This document shows, one piece after another, positions 47,601 to 55,612 of a stretch of DNA of 64,000 nucleotides. The stretch covers positions 3,540,501 through 3,604,500 of the forward strand of contig NZ_CP044543.1 of the NCBI RefSeq assembly GCF_008932115.1. Direction: 5' to 3'. The stretch comes from Bradyrhizobium betae. Lineage in GTDB: Bacteria > Pseudomonadota > Alphaproteobacteria > Rhizobiales > Xanthobacteraceae. Position 1 is the stretch's first letter, and every line of letters starts with the position of its first letter. The notes beneath the pieces were generated by a model. It searched no databases, was not told where the DNA came from, and was given only the letters and a program-made list of their open reading frames with translations. The translations under genes were made by a program, and so were the position numbers.

Positions 47601-48010
47601 GGATCAATTCCCGCCTCTGCCGGGTAAGGCTTGATCAAAACCTGAGCGAATCCATGGATCGTGGTGCAGACAAGTTCGTCGAGAGCCTGCTTTGCGCAGA
47701 TGAGGTTTTGGCGCTGAGTTTTCGAAACGCCGGCTGGGAAAGCGCTCGCGATGTCATCCGGGATGCTGCCTTTCGAAAGGGAGGTGACAAAGCGCTCGAT
47801 GCGGATCCGCAGTTCGCTGGCAGCAAACTCGGTAAAAGTGATAGCCGCCACATTTTTGGGGCTAATGCCTTGGGCGAACAGGAAGGCTACTCGCCCGGCC
47901 ATGATTGATGTCTTGCCTGAGCCCGCTCCGGCTTCGACCAGCAAGGATTGGTCGATCCGGGTGAGGGCTACCGTACGGGCGGCGAGATCCGGAAGCTTGC
48001 GCACTTTCAT
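44666..48010 (-). CDS. RecB/AddA-like UvrD helicase-nuclease
   Basis: 1114 residues. Superfamily 1A helicase with Walker A VEAGAGSGKTSIMAGR (27-34 core), VLVDEFQDTDPLQIDIL (Walker B), VGDPKQAIYRFRGADV, ALITIHAAKGLEWPIVI and LWYVAATRARDLL. A C-terminal PD-(D/E)XK nuclease domain has SGIADALVRD and ALVIIDWKSDV. This is the AddA/RecB layout: ATP-driven unwinding coupled to DNA cutting. Its ATG overlaps the stop of the AddB-like gene by one base (TAATG), so the two are co-translated. Dedicated chromosomal AddAB exists elsewhere in such bacteria, so this island copy may be a defence or element-borne nuclease; that is inference. Confidence 0.88.
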   Translation of the reverse strand: MKVRKLPDLAARTVALTRIDQSLLVEAGAGSGKTSIMAGRVAFLFAQGISPKNVAAITFTEFAASELRIRIERFVTSLSKGSIPDDIASAFPAGVSKTQRQNLICAKQALDELVCTTIHGFAQVLIKPYPAEAGIDPGAEIVDPTEGDLAFGERYQAWLKEHLSGERDDDVIAELVLADESRGLALIRTIADFLRTNRGAKLANSTWSVSLLKTLSAAATAFEKEIDQFEFREAQTGQACSAFLEIAKALGGQTLAAREPHSRALTQAATIPRHIACFTQAGGKRQLRTKGAWEQAARAAGKSKAEGTMAFQTCAARYDVCHTAFAALTAMVASELLARIVKAMGGLLSEWHTYKRSAALLDFDDLLHTAQALLAKNEDVRQALSKRYQHVLVDEFQDTDPLQIDILWRLCGNPPKDGSQDALKRTLRPGSLFLVGDPKQAIYRFRGADVNAYLGAREAISTSSVLNIVANFRSVEPILSFVNGTFAGPLSTTAGQPGFTALAAIRAASKDELAVAALDISVEDGKNGAQQLRDAEAERVAELCSRMVGNLTIEVRGDLRPCRFGDIALLAPVGTELWRFEEALERRGIPVSTQAGKGFFRRQEVQDLIALTRSIADPRDTLAIGALLRGPLVGLSETELLDIADGLPVDPDSPNRLPNLSLWTALDHINHVLARDVIKVLQSLARKVRTTTPYALISEAIGLLGIRAQVRQRFPASADRVLANLDLFLEMSRAYDVRGLRALARDMRANWEDQVLQVEGRPDAKEESVALITIHAAKGLEWPIVIPINMTGAPRSEVGLMHDRRSGQFSTPVLGIEPNGYGQLQSLNDSESARERVRLWYVAATRARDLLVLPRHSAQLSDKSWAEIVDFKPAVLPAIETEALGPAKAVTLTLDQNDQSAELFADQAKKILEAYNTIVWRRPSRHEFDGLEHDPDRIFFDAEQSERPREPIEVLGGATRGTILHKLMEEVLTGETPDMAPELERRAGELLCQLNVEPCQDPSDGISPIELASTIFRALRLPEIAALRPHLVPEQTVFGHQREGEREILVSGIADALVRDASGRALVIIDWKSDVNMSHSTQAEYKVQLEAYRKYTGAGRSLLIAMTTGSILAD

Positions 48011-50292
48011 TACGGCGCTTCCCAGATCTTGGTGGCGTCGCCCAGGTGCTTGTCCGCATTCGGGCGCTTTCGGGCCAAATAGCTTGGATTGGCAGGTAGC
48101 GCGAAAGCGTAGTCGTTGTAGCCGTCGTCAGCGTCAACGCCGGGGAGAGCCAACCCATTTTCGAGATTCCGTCGGGCAGACGCTATTGCAGATGCGAGCA
48201 TCGCGAGCGCCGCTGGAATGTCAGCTAGAGGAAACAATGCCCGGTCGGCGTCTGCCGCGCGTGGATAGAGCAGGGCAGCATCAACTTTCACTTCGGAGCC
48301 AAGTAGCGTTCGGACAGCGAAGGCGTAGAGGCAGCGCTGCAACTCCGTACCGCCATGGACCACCACGTCGGCCATGGTTCGGTTCAGGCGGCCAGTCTTG
48401 TAGTCAATGACACGAGCCTGGTGATTGTCGCCAGACAAATCCAATCGATCGATCTGACCCTGAATGATGACTCCCGTGCCCGGGATTTCGACGGGCAGCG
48501 ATGGATCCCAAGGAAGCTGGCTCCGATCGCTTCCATTTGGCACGCCGAAAGGAACTTCGGTCCAGCTCCTTTGATTTGGGAGCAGATCCAGACGATAAGT
48601 CAGAGCGGTAGCAGAAACCTTGCGGGTCAGGTCCAATGAATTCCGCCAAATTTTCGGAGGCGGCACCGGCTGCTCGGCTTCCCATCGTGCGGCTATTGCA
48701 TTCACGGCATCTTCAACAGCCTGCGTTATCACGTCCAGTTTCGCTCTTCCCAAGCCCCCAGTTGACTCAAGCGTATTCACCGCAATCTGAAGGGTTTCGT
48801 GAACGAGAACCCCGAAACTCATCGGGTCCAAGCTAAACGGTTCCTCCGTCTCCTCCGGCTGGCGCCATCCGAGGGCATACCGCCAGACAAAGCGCATCGG
48901 ATCTCTCAACAGCATCCGCAGGGAAGTTGCGGACATGGGCTGTAGAAATACCTTCTTAAGGCGGGGGTGCTTTGGACGTACGAGCCCATCATGTGCATTG
49001 ATTTGTGGTGAGTGCCACTCTCGCCAAGCAGCCAGCGCGGATCGGGCTATCGGCATGGTCCCGAACTCTGTTGGGCGCGCGGTCAAACGGTCGGGCTCAC
49101 TCGCGGCGTGTTCGGGTATCCTGGCATAGCTTAGGTAGGTTTCCTGGAAATCGCCAATCAAGGGCGAGCGCCCCAATAGCCGACCCTCGACGTCACGACG
49201 GCTGAACGAAATCGATGCTTGGGTAGAACTACCGATAATAGTCGCGAAATCGCGACGGTCCGCGTCGGCGACCGGTAGAGGGTCTAAGTCTTCGATCGGA
49301 ATGATATGATGTGGAATGAGGCGGTCTTCGGAAATCCGCCTCGGCCATCTACCGGCATTGAGCGCAAGCAAACGCACAAACGGCCGCGGGGCGGCCGCGA
49401 GTGAAAGCGCCGATGTCCAGATTGGATACGACGCGGGCTCAATGCCGTCTGCAATCCGAAGGCGCGCAAGTGTCACGGGGAGTGCCGTAGCTGGGCCATC
49501 CTCGAGTGCAAGCCGCCACAGCTTCATTGCCAATCTAGGGAGTAACTCTTCGCCTGCTTCATGAGCGCCTGCAGGGCCTTTTTCGAGAATCTGCAATATG
49601 TTGAGCACAAGATTGGACCGATCAACGCCATCGGGCCACGTCGCTGGTTCCACTAAGGAAAAGGCCTGTTTCCAGCGCCCTACGGTGGAGAGTGGAGCAT
49701 CGGCAGGTAGAACGCGCACCCAATCCCGTGGTAGTCCGGCGATGGATTGGGCGCCGTCCAGCCTAAGCAGGAGTCGGCGCACTCGAGCCTGCGAAACTCC
49801 ATTGACGAGAACATCGGCGAGAGCTGCAGCAGTCTGCCCTTCGGGGGTATTGACGGCTTTAATGCCCTGCACAAAGTGAACAGGAATGTTTGCCTCACCG
49901 GACAGCGCTGACACGTAGTCATCGTAGTCAGCTGGGCTCGCGGCAGCGATGGCGATGTCCTCGGGTTTTGCCTTGCCGCTAGCGAGGAGCGATCGCATCC
50001 AACGAAAGGCTTCCAAAACCTCGTGTTGCGGCGTGGCGCATGAATAGACATCTGGACTTGCGCCAGAGGAAGCACCTCGTCGGACTTCAATGCTTGCGCC
50101 GGTTATCCATTCTGGCACGGGCCGGGGTCCGGCGATCCATGTGACAGGCACGCACTCTGCGAGTGCCAGCAAAAGCCGCCGCCAACAGACCGGCATTTCG
50201 CTGTGGCTTTGAATCTCAATTGGACCCAGGACTGCTGGTGCATGGACAAGGCGGCCAAGTGCGAGATCTACCAAGGTCCGCGGCGTCTTCAT
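48010..50292 (-). CDS. AddB-like PD-(D/E)XK nuclease, main part
   Basis: 760 residues. The front resembles the inactive helicase-like part of AddB/RecB-partner proteins (HEVLEAFRWMRSLLASGKAK, PEDIAIAAASPADYDDY). The C-terminal domain is a PD-(D/E)XK nuclease: SATSLRMLLRDPMRFVWRY, FGVLVHETLQ, IQGQIDRLDL and ARVIDYKTGRLN with the catalytic D...DxK. It lacks a usable P-loop and an obvious N-terminus; the missing N-terminal part is encoded in the overlapping frame upstream (50289-50732), joined at a G6 tract. It partners the RecB-like helicase downstream. Confidence 0.82.
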   Translation of the reverse strand: MKTPRTLVDLALGRLVHAPAVLGPIEIQSHSEMPVCWRRLLLALAECVPVTWIAGPRPVPEWITGASIEVRRGASSGASPDVYSCATPQHEVLEAFRWMRSLLASGKAKPEDIAIAAASPADYDDYVSALSGEANIPVHFVQGIKAVNTPEGQTAAALADVLVNGVSQARVRRLLLRLDGAQSIAGLPRDWVRVLPADAPLSTVGRWKQAFSLVEPATWPDGVDRSNLVLNILQILEKGPAGAHEAGEELLPRLAMKLWRLALEDGPATALPVTLARLRIADGIEPASYPIWTSALSLAAAPRPFVRLLALNAGRWPRRISEDRLIPHHIIPIEDLDPLPVADADRRDFATIIGSSTQASISFSRRDVEGRLLGRSPLIGDFQETYLSYARIPEHAASEPDRLTARPTEFGTMPIARSALAAWREWHSPQINAHDGLVRPKHPRLKKVFLQPMSATSLRMLLRDPMRFVWRYALGWRQPEETEEPFSLDPMSFGVLVHETLQIAVNTLESTGGLGRAKLDVITQAVEDAVNAIAARWEAEQPVPPPKIWRNSLDLTRKVSATALTYRLDLLPNQRSWTEVPFGVPNGSDRSQLPWDPSLPVEIPGTGVIIQGQIDRLDLSGDNHQARVIDYKTGRLNRTMADVVVHGGTELQRCLYAFAVRTLLGSEVKVDAALLYPRAADADRALFPLADIPAALAMLASAIASARRNLENGLALPGVDADDGYNDYAFALPANPSYLARKRPNADKHLGDATKIWEAP

Positions 50293-50732
50293 CGAGGGGG
50301 GAGCCGCTGTAATACTTCAGATTCGAGTGCGGCCAACGCTTGCAGACGAGGGTGTTTGATGGTGGAGAGATCGATGTCTGCGCGCCAGGCCTTATCGAGA
50401 GTACCTACTGCGGCGCGGACCATGCCTGGCAAGCCCTTTATGGGCTCGAGTTCTCCCAGCGATATTGTCGGCAAGGTCGTTCGGATCACCTCACGTAAGG
50501 CGTCGATATCAATGGGCGTCAGGAAGCCGCCTGCAAGCCGGGCGGCGACCTGAGCCATGCTCATTATCTGAAGGCCGATTTCGCCCCTGCGAGCGGCATC
50601 CACCCGGGCCATATGCGCCGCGAGATTGGTTTGGACGACAATTGTTCGGCGTATTGGCAATACTACGCTCACGAGGGGCCCCCACCCAGCAAGCAAACAA
50701 TCAGAATCAATAGTGAAGCGACTATTGCTCAT
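50289..50732 (-). pseudogene. N-terminal part of the AddB-like protein in another frame
   Basis: 147 residues from ATG 50732. It looks like the start of an AddB-type protein (VVLPIRRTIVVQTNLAAHMA, SMAQVAARLAGGFLTP) and ends LQALAALESEVLQRLPPR at TGA. The TGA overlaps the ATG of the 760-residue part by 4 bases (50289-50292). A run of six G (50296-50301; C6 in the gene) lies just upstream of that stop. One extra C would give one continuous protein of about 900 residues. Either a 1-bp deletion, slippage-dependent expression, a natural split, or a sequencing error. Confidence 0.6.
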
Positions 50733-50851
50733 CAAGGAAGGTGTGCCAATGGGAATCGCTTCGGCGGTAAGTCGAAGTGCGTCCAATTCTGACGTATCAG
50801 TGGTAGATAAATCTCGAGCGCATCCTCGATTAGGCGCTCAACTTGTTTGTT

Positions 50852-51919
50852 ATGATGTGTGCAGGCCACAAAGCATCCATACGTATTCCAGCCGAATGGG
50901 AGCCTCACGAATGCTGCTGGATGGCCTGGTCTGTTCATCGCGAGTGGGACACGACCGATGCAGCAAGAATCAAGCGCGATCTAGCTAAGGTCATCCACAC
51001 GATCGCTCGTTTCGAGCCGGTTCGTTTGTTGGCGCCGCCCGGCCGCCAGTTCCGCGAAGCCTGTAAACGCTTTTCAGGTTGCCCCGCGGTGTCAGTAATT
51101 GAAGCGCCAGTCGACGATTTCTGGATGCGAGACATTATGCCAACCTTCGCCATCCGCACGACGGGGGCGCGGAGGCAGGTCGTTGCCATCGATTGGAATT
51201 TCAATGGCTGGGGCGGTAGTCCAGATCGTGTTGGCCGGCCTGGCGACCAACTTGCTAAGACTGCTGCATCTATCTTTGGCGTACCGCGGGTATCAGCACC
51301 GTTCATTGCTGAGGGCGGGGCGCTCGCATTTGATGGTCAGGGGACCCTGATCACCACGCGAAGCTGCCTACTCAATTCAAATCGTAACGGTGCACGCGAA
51401 AATCTAGATCAACAGGAGGCGATTGCATCTGAGTTTAGAAAGTTCGGTATTCATAAGGTCATTTGGCTTGAAGGCGATCCGTGCGAGCCAATTACAAGCG
51501 GACACATCGATGGGTATGTTCTATTTGCACCGAGAAAGCAGGTCTTGGTGGAAAGCATCGATGATCGAGAAAGCGAACCTCCGTTCTGGCGCGAGCATGA
51601 CATGCACCTGCTGGGCCGGGCGAAGAATGCCAAGGGGCATAACCTGAAGGTTGTGCGCGTACTTGCGCCGCGGCAGCGATACTTGAGTGGGGATCTGGAC
51701 AGTTTCGCCGGGAACTACCTAAACGTTTATCTTACCAATGGTGCTGTGATCGTTTCTCAGTTCGGTGATGCCGAAAGGGATGAGCTTGCTCGCAACGCGC
51801 TTGCCGAATCATTTCCCAATCGAGAGATTGTGCCCTTACGCATCGATGCGATCGCCCGCGGTGGTGGGGGCATTCATTGCTTAACGCAGCCTATGCCAAA
51901 ATCCTCAGGACATCAATGA
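50852..51919 (+). CDS. Agmatine deiminase / peptidyl-arginine deiminase family enzyme
   Basis: 355 residues from ATG 50852. Pentein-fold guanidine-modifying enzyme with PAEWEPHECCWMAWSVH at the start, DDFWMRDIMPTF (substrate-binding Asp), APFIAEGGALAFDG, the catalytic His in TSGHIDGYVLFA and the catalytic Cys at about 342 in GGGGIHCLTQP. Agmatine deiminases make N-carbamoylputrescine and ammonia. Here, however, the gene overlaps a UDG-superfamily gene by 4 bases (ATGA 51916-51919) inside a defence-type island, so a non-metabolic substrate is worth considering. No putrescine-pathway partner (aguB) is adjacent. Confidence 0.85.
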   Translation: MMCAGHKASIRIPAEWEPHECCWMAWSVHREWDTTDAARIKRDLAKVIHTIARFEPVRLLAPPGRQFREACKRFSGCPAVSVIEAPVDDFWMRDIMPTFAIRTTGARRQVVAIDWNFNGWGGSPDRVGRPGDQLAKTAASIFGVPRVSAPFIAEGGALAFDGQGTLITTRSCLLNSNRNGARENLDQQEAIASEFRKFGIHKVIWLEGDPCEPITSGHIDGYVLFAPRKQVLVESIDDRESEPPFWREHDMHLLGRAKNAKGHNLKVVRVLAPRQRYLSGDLDSFAGNYLNVYLTNGAVIVSQFGDAERDELARNALAESFPNREIVPLRIDAIARGGGGIHCLTQPMPKSSGHQ

Positions 51920-52575
51920 CCGACAATACAGAGAAGCATCCTTACAACACGCGGGAGGAAATCCCAATAGGAACGCAAGTGTTGATCATTGGTACAGCGC
52001 CTCCGCCGAGATTTGCCGAAGGGCAGTTTTTGGAGGGGGATATCGACTTCTTTTATGGTTCAACGGACAATCAGCTTTGGTCGCAGATCTTTCCGAGGAT
52101 TTATGGGGAGGAAGTTCAACGCTTATCGCCTACTGAATCTTTGACAGCCTGCAAGAAGTTCTTGTGTGCTAGAAAGATTTGGATGGTAGACGTATTGCAG
52201 ACCTATTCACGACAGAAGAAGGACGGCGCCGAAGATCGTCATCTTGAGCCGCTCTCCTTTACACAGTTCGACCCCATTTTTGGACAGCATTCCGAAATCG
52301 GTACTGTGATCTTCACGGGCGCCAAAGCGGAGCTCTGGTCGGGAGCAGCGTTCGAGAGAGAAGGATTAATAAGGCCAGGAGACTTTAAGAAACTAGAGGG
52401 CGGGCATCGCATGCCAAGATGCAGAAAGCTCACCATAGATGTCGGAGGTGGCGTCCGCACGATTGATGCATTCACGCTTCCTTCCCCATTGAGGGCAAGC
52501 GATCGGCGTTACAAGAACAGTAAAGTTGGATGGTATGAGGAGGTGCTCATCCGCAAGCGCTGCCCCGCAATTTGA
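51916..52575 (+). CDS. Uracil-DNA glycosylase superfamily protein
   Basis: 219 residues. GTQVLIIGTAPPPRF is the UDG-superfamily strand-loop motif, followed by GDIDFFYGSTDNQLWSQIF, a pattern of the Mug-like branch. VIFTGAKAELWSG and RTIDAFTLPSPLRAS supply the second active-site loop (LPSP in place of HPS/NPS). The family removes or recognises damaged or modified bases. It is translationally coupled to the deiminase gene upstream and its stop is only 3 bp from the WYL gene stop. A base-sensing or base-excising role against modified phage DNA is inference. Confidence 0.75.
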   Translation: MTDNTEKHPYNTREEIPIGTQVLIIGTAPPPRFAEGQFLEGDIDFFYGSTDNQLWSQIFPRIYGEEVQRLSPTESLTACKKFLCARKIWMVDVLQTYSRQKKDGAEDRHLEPLSFTQFDPIFGQHSEIGTVIFTGAKAELWSGAAFEREGLIRPGDFKKLEGGHRMPRCRKLTIDVGGGVRTIDAFTLPSPLRASDRRYKNSKVGWYEEVLIRKRCPAI

Positions 52576-52578
52576 ATG

Positions 52579-53637
52579 TCACCTTATCTTGCCTGACGAT
52601 TGTGGTGTGATGGATTTCGGAGCTGCTGCACCTCTTTTGGAGCCAGGATCTCGCCCAACCTTGTCGACCTTGCGTATTTGCTCTTGAAGGAGTGCTCTTA
52701 ATTGGGTGGGCTCTACCACTCGCACTTGGTCGCCCCAAGTGAATAAATGCCAGCACATCTCGAGCGCTCCACCTGCACGAAAGCGGACCAAGAGCGAGCC
52801 GTCAGGCTGATCCTCAAAAGCTTGTGCTGGATGGAAGAGATACTGCCGAGCATCGGGTGCGGCTTGGGGAGTGAAGCGCCAAACGACATCCAGTGGGTCC
52901 TCCTGAAATACTCCAAATGATCGCTCCGCAAACCCCTGTAAGGAAAAATCCTTGCGTCTGCGAAACGATCCTTGGTGCACTTCGAGTTTCTCTATGTTCG
53001 CAAGACTAAACAGCCGGTAGTCATTGACCGTGTCCTCCAAGCTGTAGGCCACGAGATAGTGTCGGTTGCCGTATAGAAATCCATAGGGACACACCAGCTG
53101 ATGGCTCAGTTTGCCGGTTCCTCTGGCCCGATAGTGAAGGCGGATCTTTTTACAGGCGAGAATGGTGTGGCGGAGGTCCTCAAGGAGGGCATTCGAGATC
53201 GCCAGCCTAGGCCCCGGCCGCAACGCTATTCCCTCTGCCTCCATTAGCGCTTCAAGATCCGGACCGATCCGGCGCGCCGATTCGGGCCGGATGAGCGATT
53301 TTAGCTTCGCTGCAAGTGTCTCAAGCCTTGCCGAAAGATCTGCAATACTGTCCCGCTTCGCTATATGCGCGGCTGTGCTCAGCGCCGCTAGCTCCTCTGT
53401 CGAAATGCCGGCAAGATTGGCAATCGGCCCGGAGCGAATCCGCCACCGCTTGGGGACCTCTCCGGGATTGGCCTGTTCCATCTGCGGGAATACGCGTTCA
53501 ATGGCGTCCCGCATTCTTTCAGCAGTACGCCGGCTAATCCCATAGCTGCGCTGGATTTCCTCAAGCGAAATGCCTTCGGCGCTCGCCCGCATGTCGAGCG
53601 CGACCCGAAGCAGCGCCTCCAACTTCTCATAACGCAT
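52579..53637 (-). CDS. WYL-domain transcriptional regulator
   Basis: 352 residues from ATG 53637. Winged helix-turn-helix at the start (LEEIQRSYGISRRTAERMRD), then a WYL ligand-binding domain (KKIRLHYRARGTGKLSHQ, LYGNRHYLVAYS) and a WCX-like C-terminus. WYL regulators often repress defence systems and respond to nucleic-acid signals; control of the neighbouring genes is therefore likely. The longer frame from TTG 53706 overlaps the upstream gene but lacks a sensible leader. It is convergent with the UDG-like gene, and is encoded after the PcfJ-like gene on the same strand. Confidence 0.87.
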   Translation of the reverse strand: MRYEKLEALLRVALDMRASAEGISLEEIQRSYGISRRTAERMRDAIERVFPQMEQANPGEVPKRWRIRSGPIANLAGISTEELAALSTAAHIAKRDSIADLSARLETLAAKLKSLIRPESARRIGPDLEALMEAEGIALRPGPRLAISNALLEDLRHTILACKKIRLHYRARGTGKLSHQLVCPYGFLYGNRHYLVAYSLEDTVNDYRLFSLANIEKLEVHQGSFRRRKDFSLQGFAERSFGVFQEDPLDVVWRFTPQAAPDARQYLFHPAQAFEDQPDGSLLVRFRAGGALEMCWHLFTWGDQVRVVEPTQLRALLQEQIRKVDKVGRDPGSKRGAAAPKSITPQSSGKIR

Positions 53638-53702
53638 TCTGGTCCCCGGAGCCCTGTCGGGGAGGCATACTAGGGGGGTGCAAAGGGATTCGCCAAGCTT
53701 GG

Positions 53703-54761
53703 TCAAGCAAGATCCGGCAGCATGACTTCGTCCGGCGGAGGAGCGGCCCTGGCTCGCCGGCGACGGCGTCGCGGAATGATCGAAAGATCGTCGCTCGCGA
53801 CGATCTGTGCGATCGACTGGATGACCGATTCAGAGGGCATACCAGCGGCTTCGAACGCGTTCTGGATCTTGTCTAGCTCCGAACGTTCGATATCGGTGTT
53901 CTCAGGACCCTTCACCTCATCCAGAAACCAGCCCAGGCGACCGGATCGAGCAACCGAGCATGCAGCTTGGACACCTGCACGTTGCCAAAGGTAAATCGCG
54001 CACTGCCCATTCTCCACGTTCCACGCGTAATTTCCCAGGCAGTTACCCCACTTCTTTCCGAGATCGCGCAATTGGCGACCAGAATCGATGCGCTTTGCGT
54101 GCTGAACGTGGGCCGGAGGTAAAACATCGGGCAGCGGCAATTTGTCGATAATGGACCTGAGCTTGGCCAGCAGCTGGCTGGGTTGGCGAGCCCGAGCAAG
54201 TTCAGAGACAAGCTGATCGAACGTCATGTCGCCGCCACGAAGCGCGATGCAGCGCAAGCCTTCCGAGAAGGAGCTCATATCCCCGATATTTTCGTGAAGA
54301 GAGAGGAGCGCGGCGCGCAGCAGTGGCGGAACGTCGTTCATTGTCTTTATTGTGGAATCGCGGATCTCGGACGCGTGATGAAGCAGCTGAGCTGCTTGTG
54401 GTTCAGAGAGAAGTTTTATGAGTGTGCGGTAGCTTTCTGCCTTCATCATAAAAGCCGGCATCAGGCGCACCGCGCGTTTGAGACCATGTGGTCGCTGACC
54501 AACGCTTCCGTCCAGGATCATTCCTGCTGATCCGCGAAAGAGGATCTCGATGAGGCTTGCATGCGGAATGGCTTCTAGGTGAGCAAGCGCGATTCCGATC
54601 AGGTGCATACGCGCCTGGCTGAGGTGGATTAGGTCGGTCAAATAGCTTGGCTGAGCGCGAAGCATGGCTATCACATTCGGAATCGCCCACTTAAACGGCT
54701 CAAGCAGGAAACTGGGCGGCTTGCCAATAGAGGGGAGGGGTAGTTGTGAGGCGTTATTCAT
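53703..54761 (-). CDS. PcfJ-like hypothetical protein
   Basis: 352 residues. ATG 54761 follows GGAG at a good distance; TTG 54773 is less likely. The core KKWGNCLGNYAWNVENGQCA followed by IYLWQ resembles the PcfJ-like motif (xCLGxY...G...I). The rest is helical; the C-terminus has an RRRRRRAR run that may bind nucleic acid. PcfJ-like proteins occur on mobile elements; their function is not known. It precedes the WYL regulator gene, with its stop 66 bp from the chosen WYL start, suggesting one transcript. Confidence 0.6.
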   Translation of the reverse strand: MNNASQLPLPSIGKPPSFLLEPFKWAIPNVIAMLRAQPSYLTDLIHLSQARMHLIGIALAHLEAIPHASLIEILFRGSAGMILDGSVGQRPHGLKRAVRLMPAFMMKAESYRTLIKLLSEPQAAQLLHHASEIRDSTIKTMNDVPPLLRAALLSLHENIGDMSSFSEGLRCIALRGGDMTFDQLVSELARARQPSQLLAKLRSIIDKLPLPDVLPPAHVQHAKRIDSGRQLRDLGKKWGNCLGNYAWNVENGQCAIYLWQRAGVQAACSVARSGRLGWFLDEVKGPENTDIERSELDKIQNAFEAAGMPSESVIQSIAQIVASDDLSIIPRRRRRRARAAPPPDEVMLPDLA

Positions 54762-55261
54762 GGTTGGCTCCAAACCGGAAGCCTAGTTTGCCAGTACGTC
54801 AGTTTTGGACGCATAGCGTGTGGGGGCTTGCGCAAGGGCGGCGCGAAACTCTGGGCTTCCGATCGCACTTGGCGCTCAAGCGTCCCGATTACTACCGATG
54901 AACAGGCTTCGCAGCTCGGCGCCTGGAAGGACCGACACCGATTGCCGCCTGCCAATTGCGATATGCTGGAACATGCGCAAAAAAGTTGATGGCGGCAGCG
55001 CACTGTCATCCTGCAATGGAGCAGGGGCGCCTGACCCACTCTGGAAAATCGGGTTTTGAGCGGGCGCAATCACCGGCCTGACGCGGCCGTTGGCCGACTT
55101 CTTCCATAACAACGCATGCGCGAACGTGAGTTAGGCCCATCGTTGGGGCATTCGTGCTGTTGCGACAGAATGGCACATGTGTCTGAAAGGCCACTCTTAA
55201 CCTTTCTTCGAAAATGTCCGCAACATCTCGAACCCTAAATTGAATCTATGCGGATCGATAC
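54762..55261. other. Gene-free gap holding dif-like repeat copy 5
   Basis: 500 bp between the PcfJ-like gene and the metallo-beta-lactamase module. The only recognised structure is the repeat at 55099-55126. Open frames here look like shadows. Confidence 0.55.
55099..55126 (+). repeat. Dif-like repeat, copy 5
   Basis: Left arm TTCTTCCATAA, spacer CAACGC, right arm ATGCGCGAACG. The flank to the left (GCGGCCGTTGGCCGAC, 55083-55098) nearly repeats that of copy 2. It separates the WYL/PcfJ-like module from the metallo-beta-lactamase module. Confidence 0.65.
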
Positions 55262-55279
55262 TTGTTGGGATTCCCTCCA

Positions 55280-55612
55280 TTGACCTCCACCCCTCGAAGC
55301 GCGGTGTTCTGGCTTGTTGCTGAGCCTGGCACCGAGCCGAAGCCCTTAATAGCCGGCAACTTTTCAGAAATTCAGTCGAGTTGGGACTTGTTGCCTGATC
55401 GATACGACAACCTCCCGTTCTGGCCCAACGGGCTGTGCGCCACCAGCTTCGTCGGCTTTTTCAACGCGACCCATATTCCGCCCGGCGACGTGAACTGCCG
55501 GCCGGATGGGTCGGCAAGTTACCTCGTTGACCCCGCGCTCAACACAAAGGCATTTCGCATAGCGCCCCTGCCGCGCGTCGGGATTCAAGCTCGCAAGACG
55601 AAAGTCCAATGA
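55280..55612 (+). CDS. Hypothetical protein leading the MBL module
   Basis: About 110 residues, start uncertain (TTG at 55262 or 55280; no strong ribosome site). Contains SAVFWLVAEPGTEPKPLIAG and LPFWPNGLCATSFVGFFNAT; no family recognised. Its TGA overlaps the ATG of the metallo-beta-lactamase gene (55609-55612), so translation is probably coupled and the small protein may be a partner of that enzyme. Confidence 0.55.
   Translation: MTSTPRSAVFWLVAEPGTEPKPLIAGNFSEIQSSWDLLPDRYDNLPFWPNGLCATSFVGFFNATHIPPGDVNCRPDGSASYLVDPALNTKAFRIAPLPRVGIQARKTKVQ

Noticed and set aside
28502..55126. Reading the five island repeats as a CRISPR array or integron attC sites
   Set aside because: Spacing is 1.4-12.6 kb with genes between copies, no cas genes, and no attC-type 1L-2L/2R-1R inverted pairs or intI.
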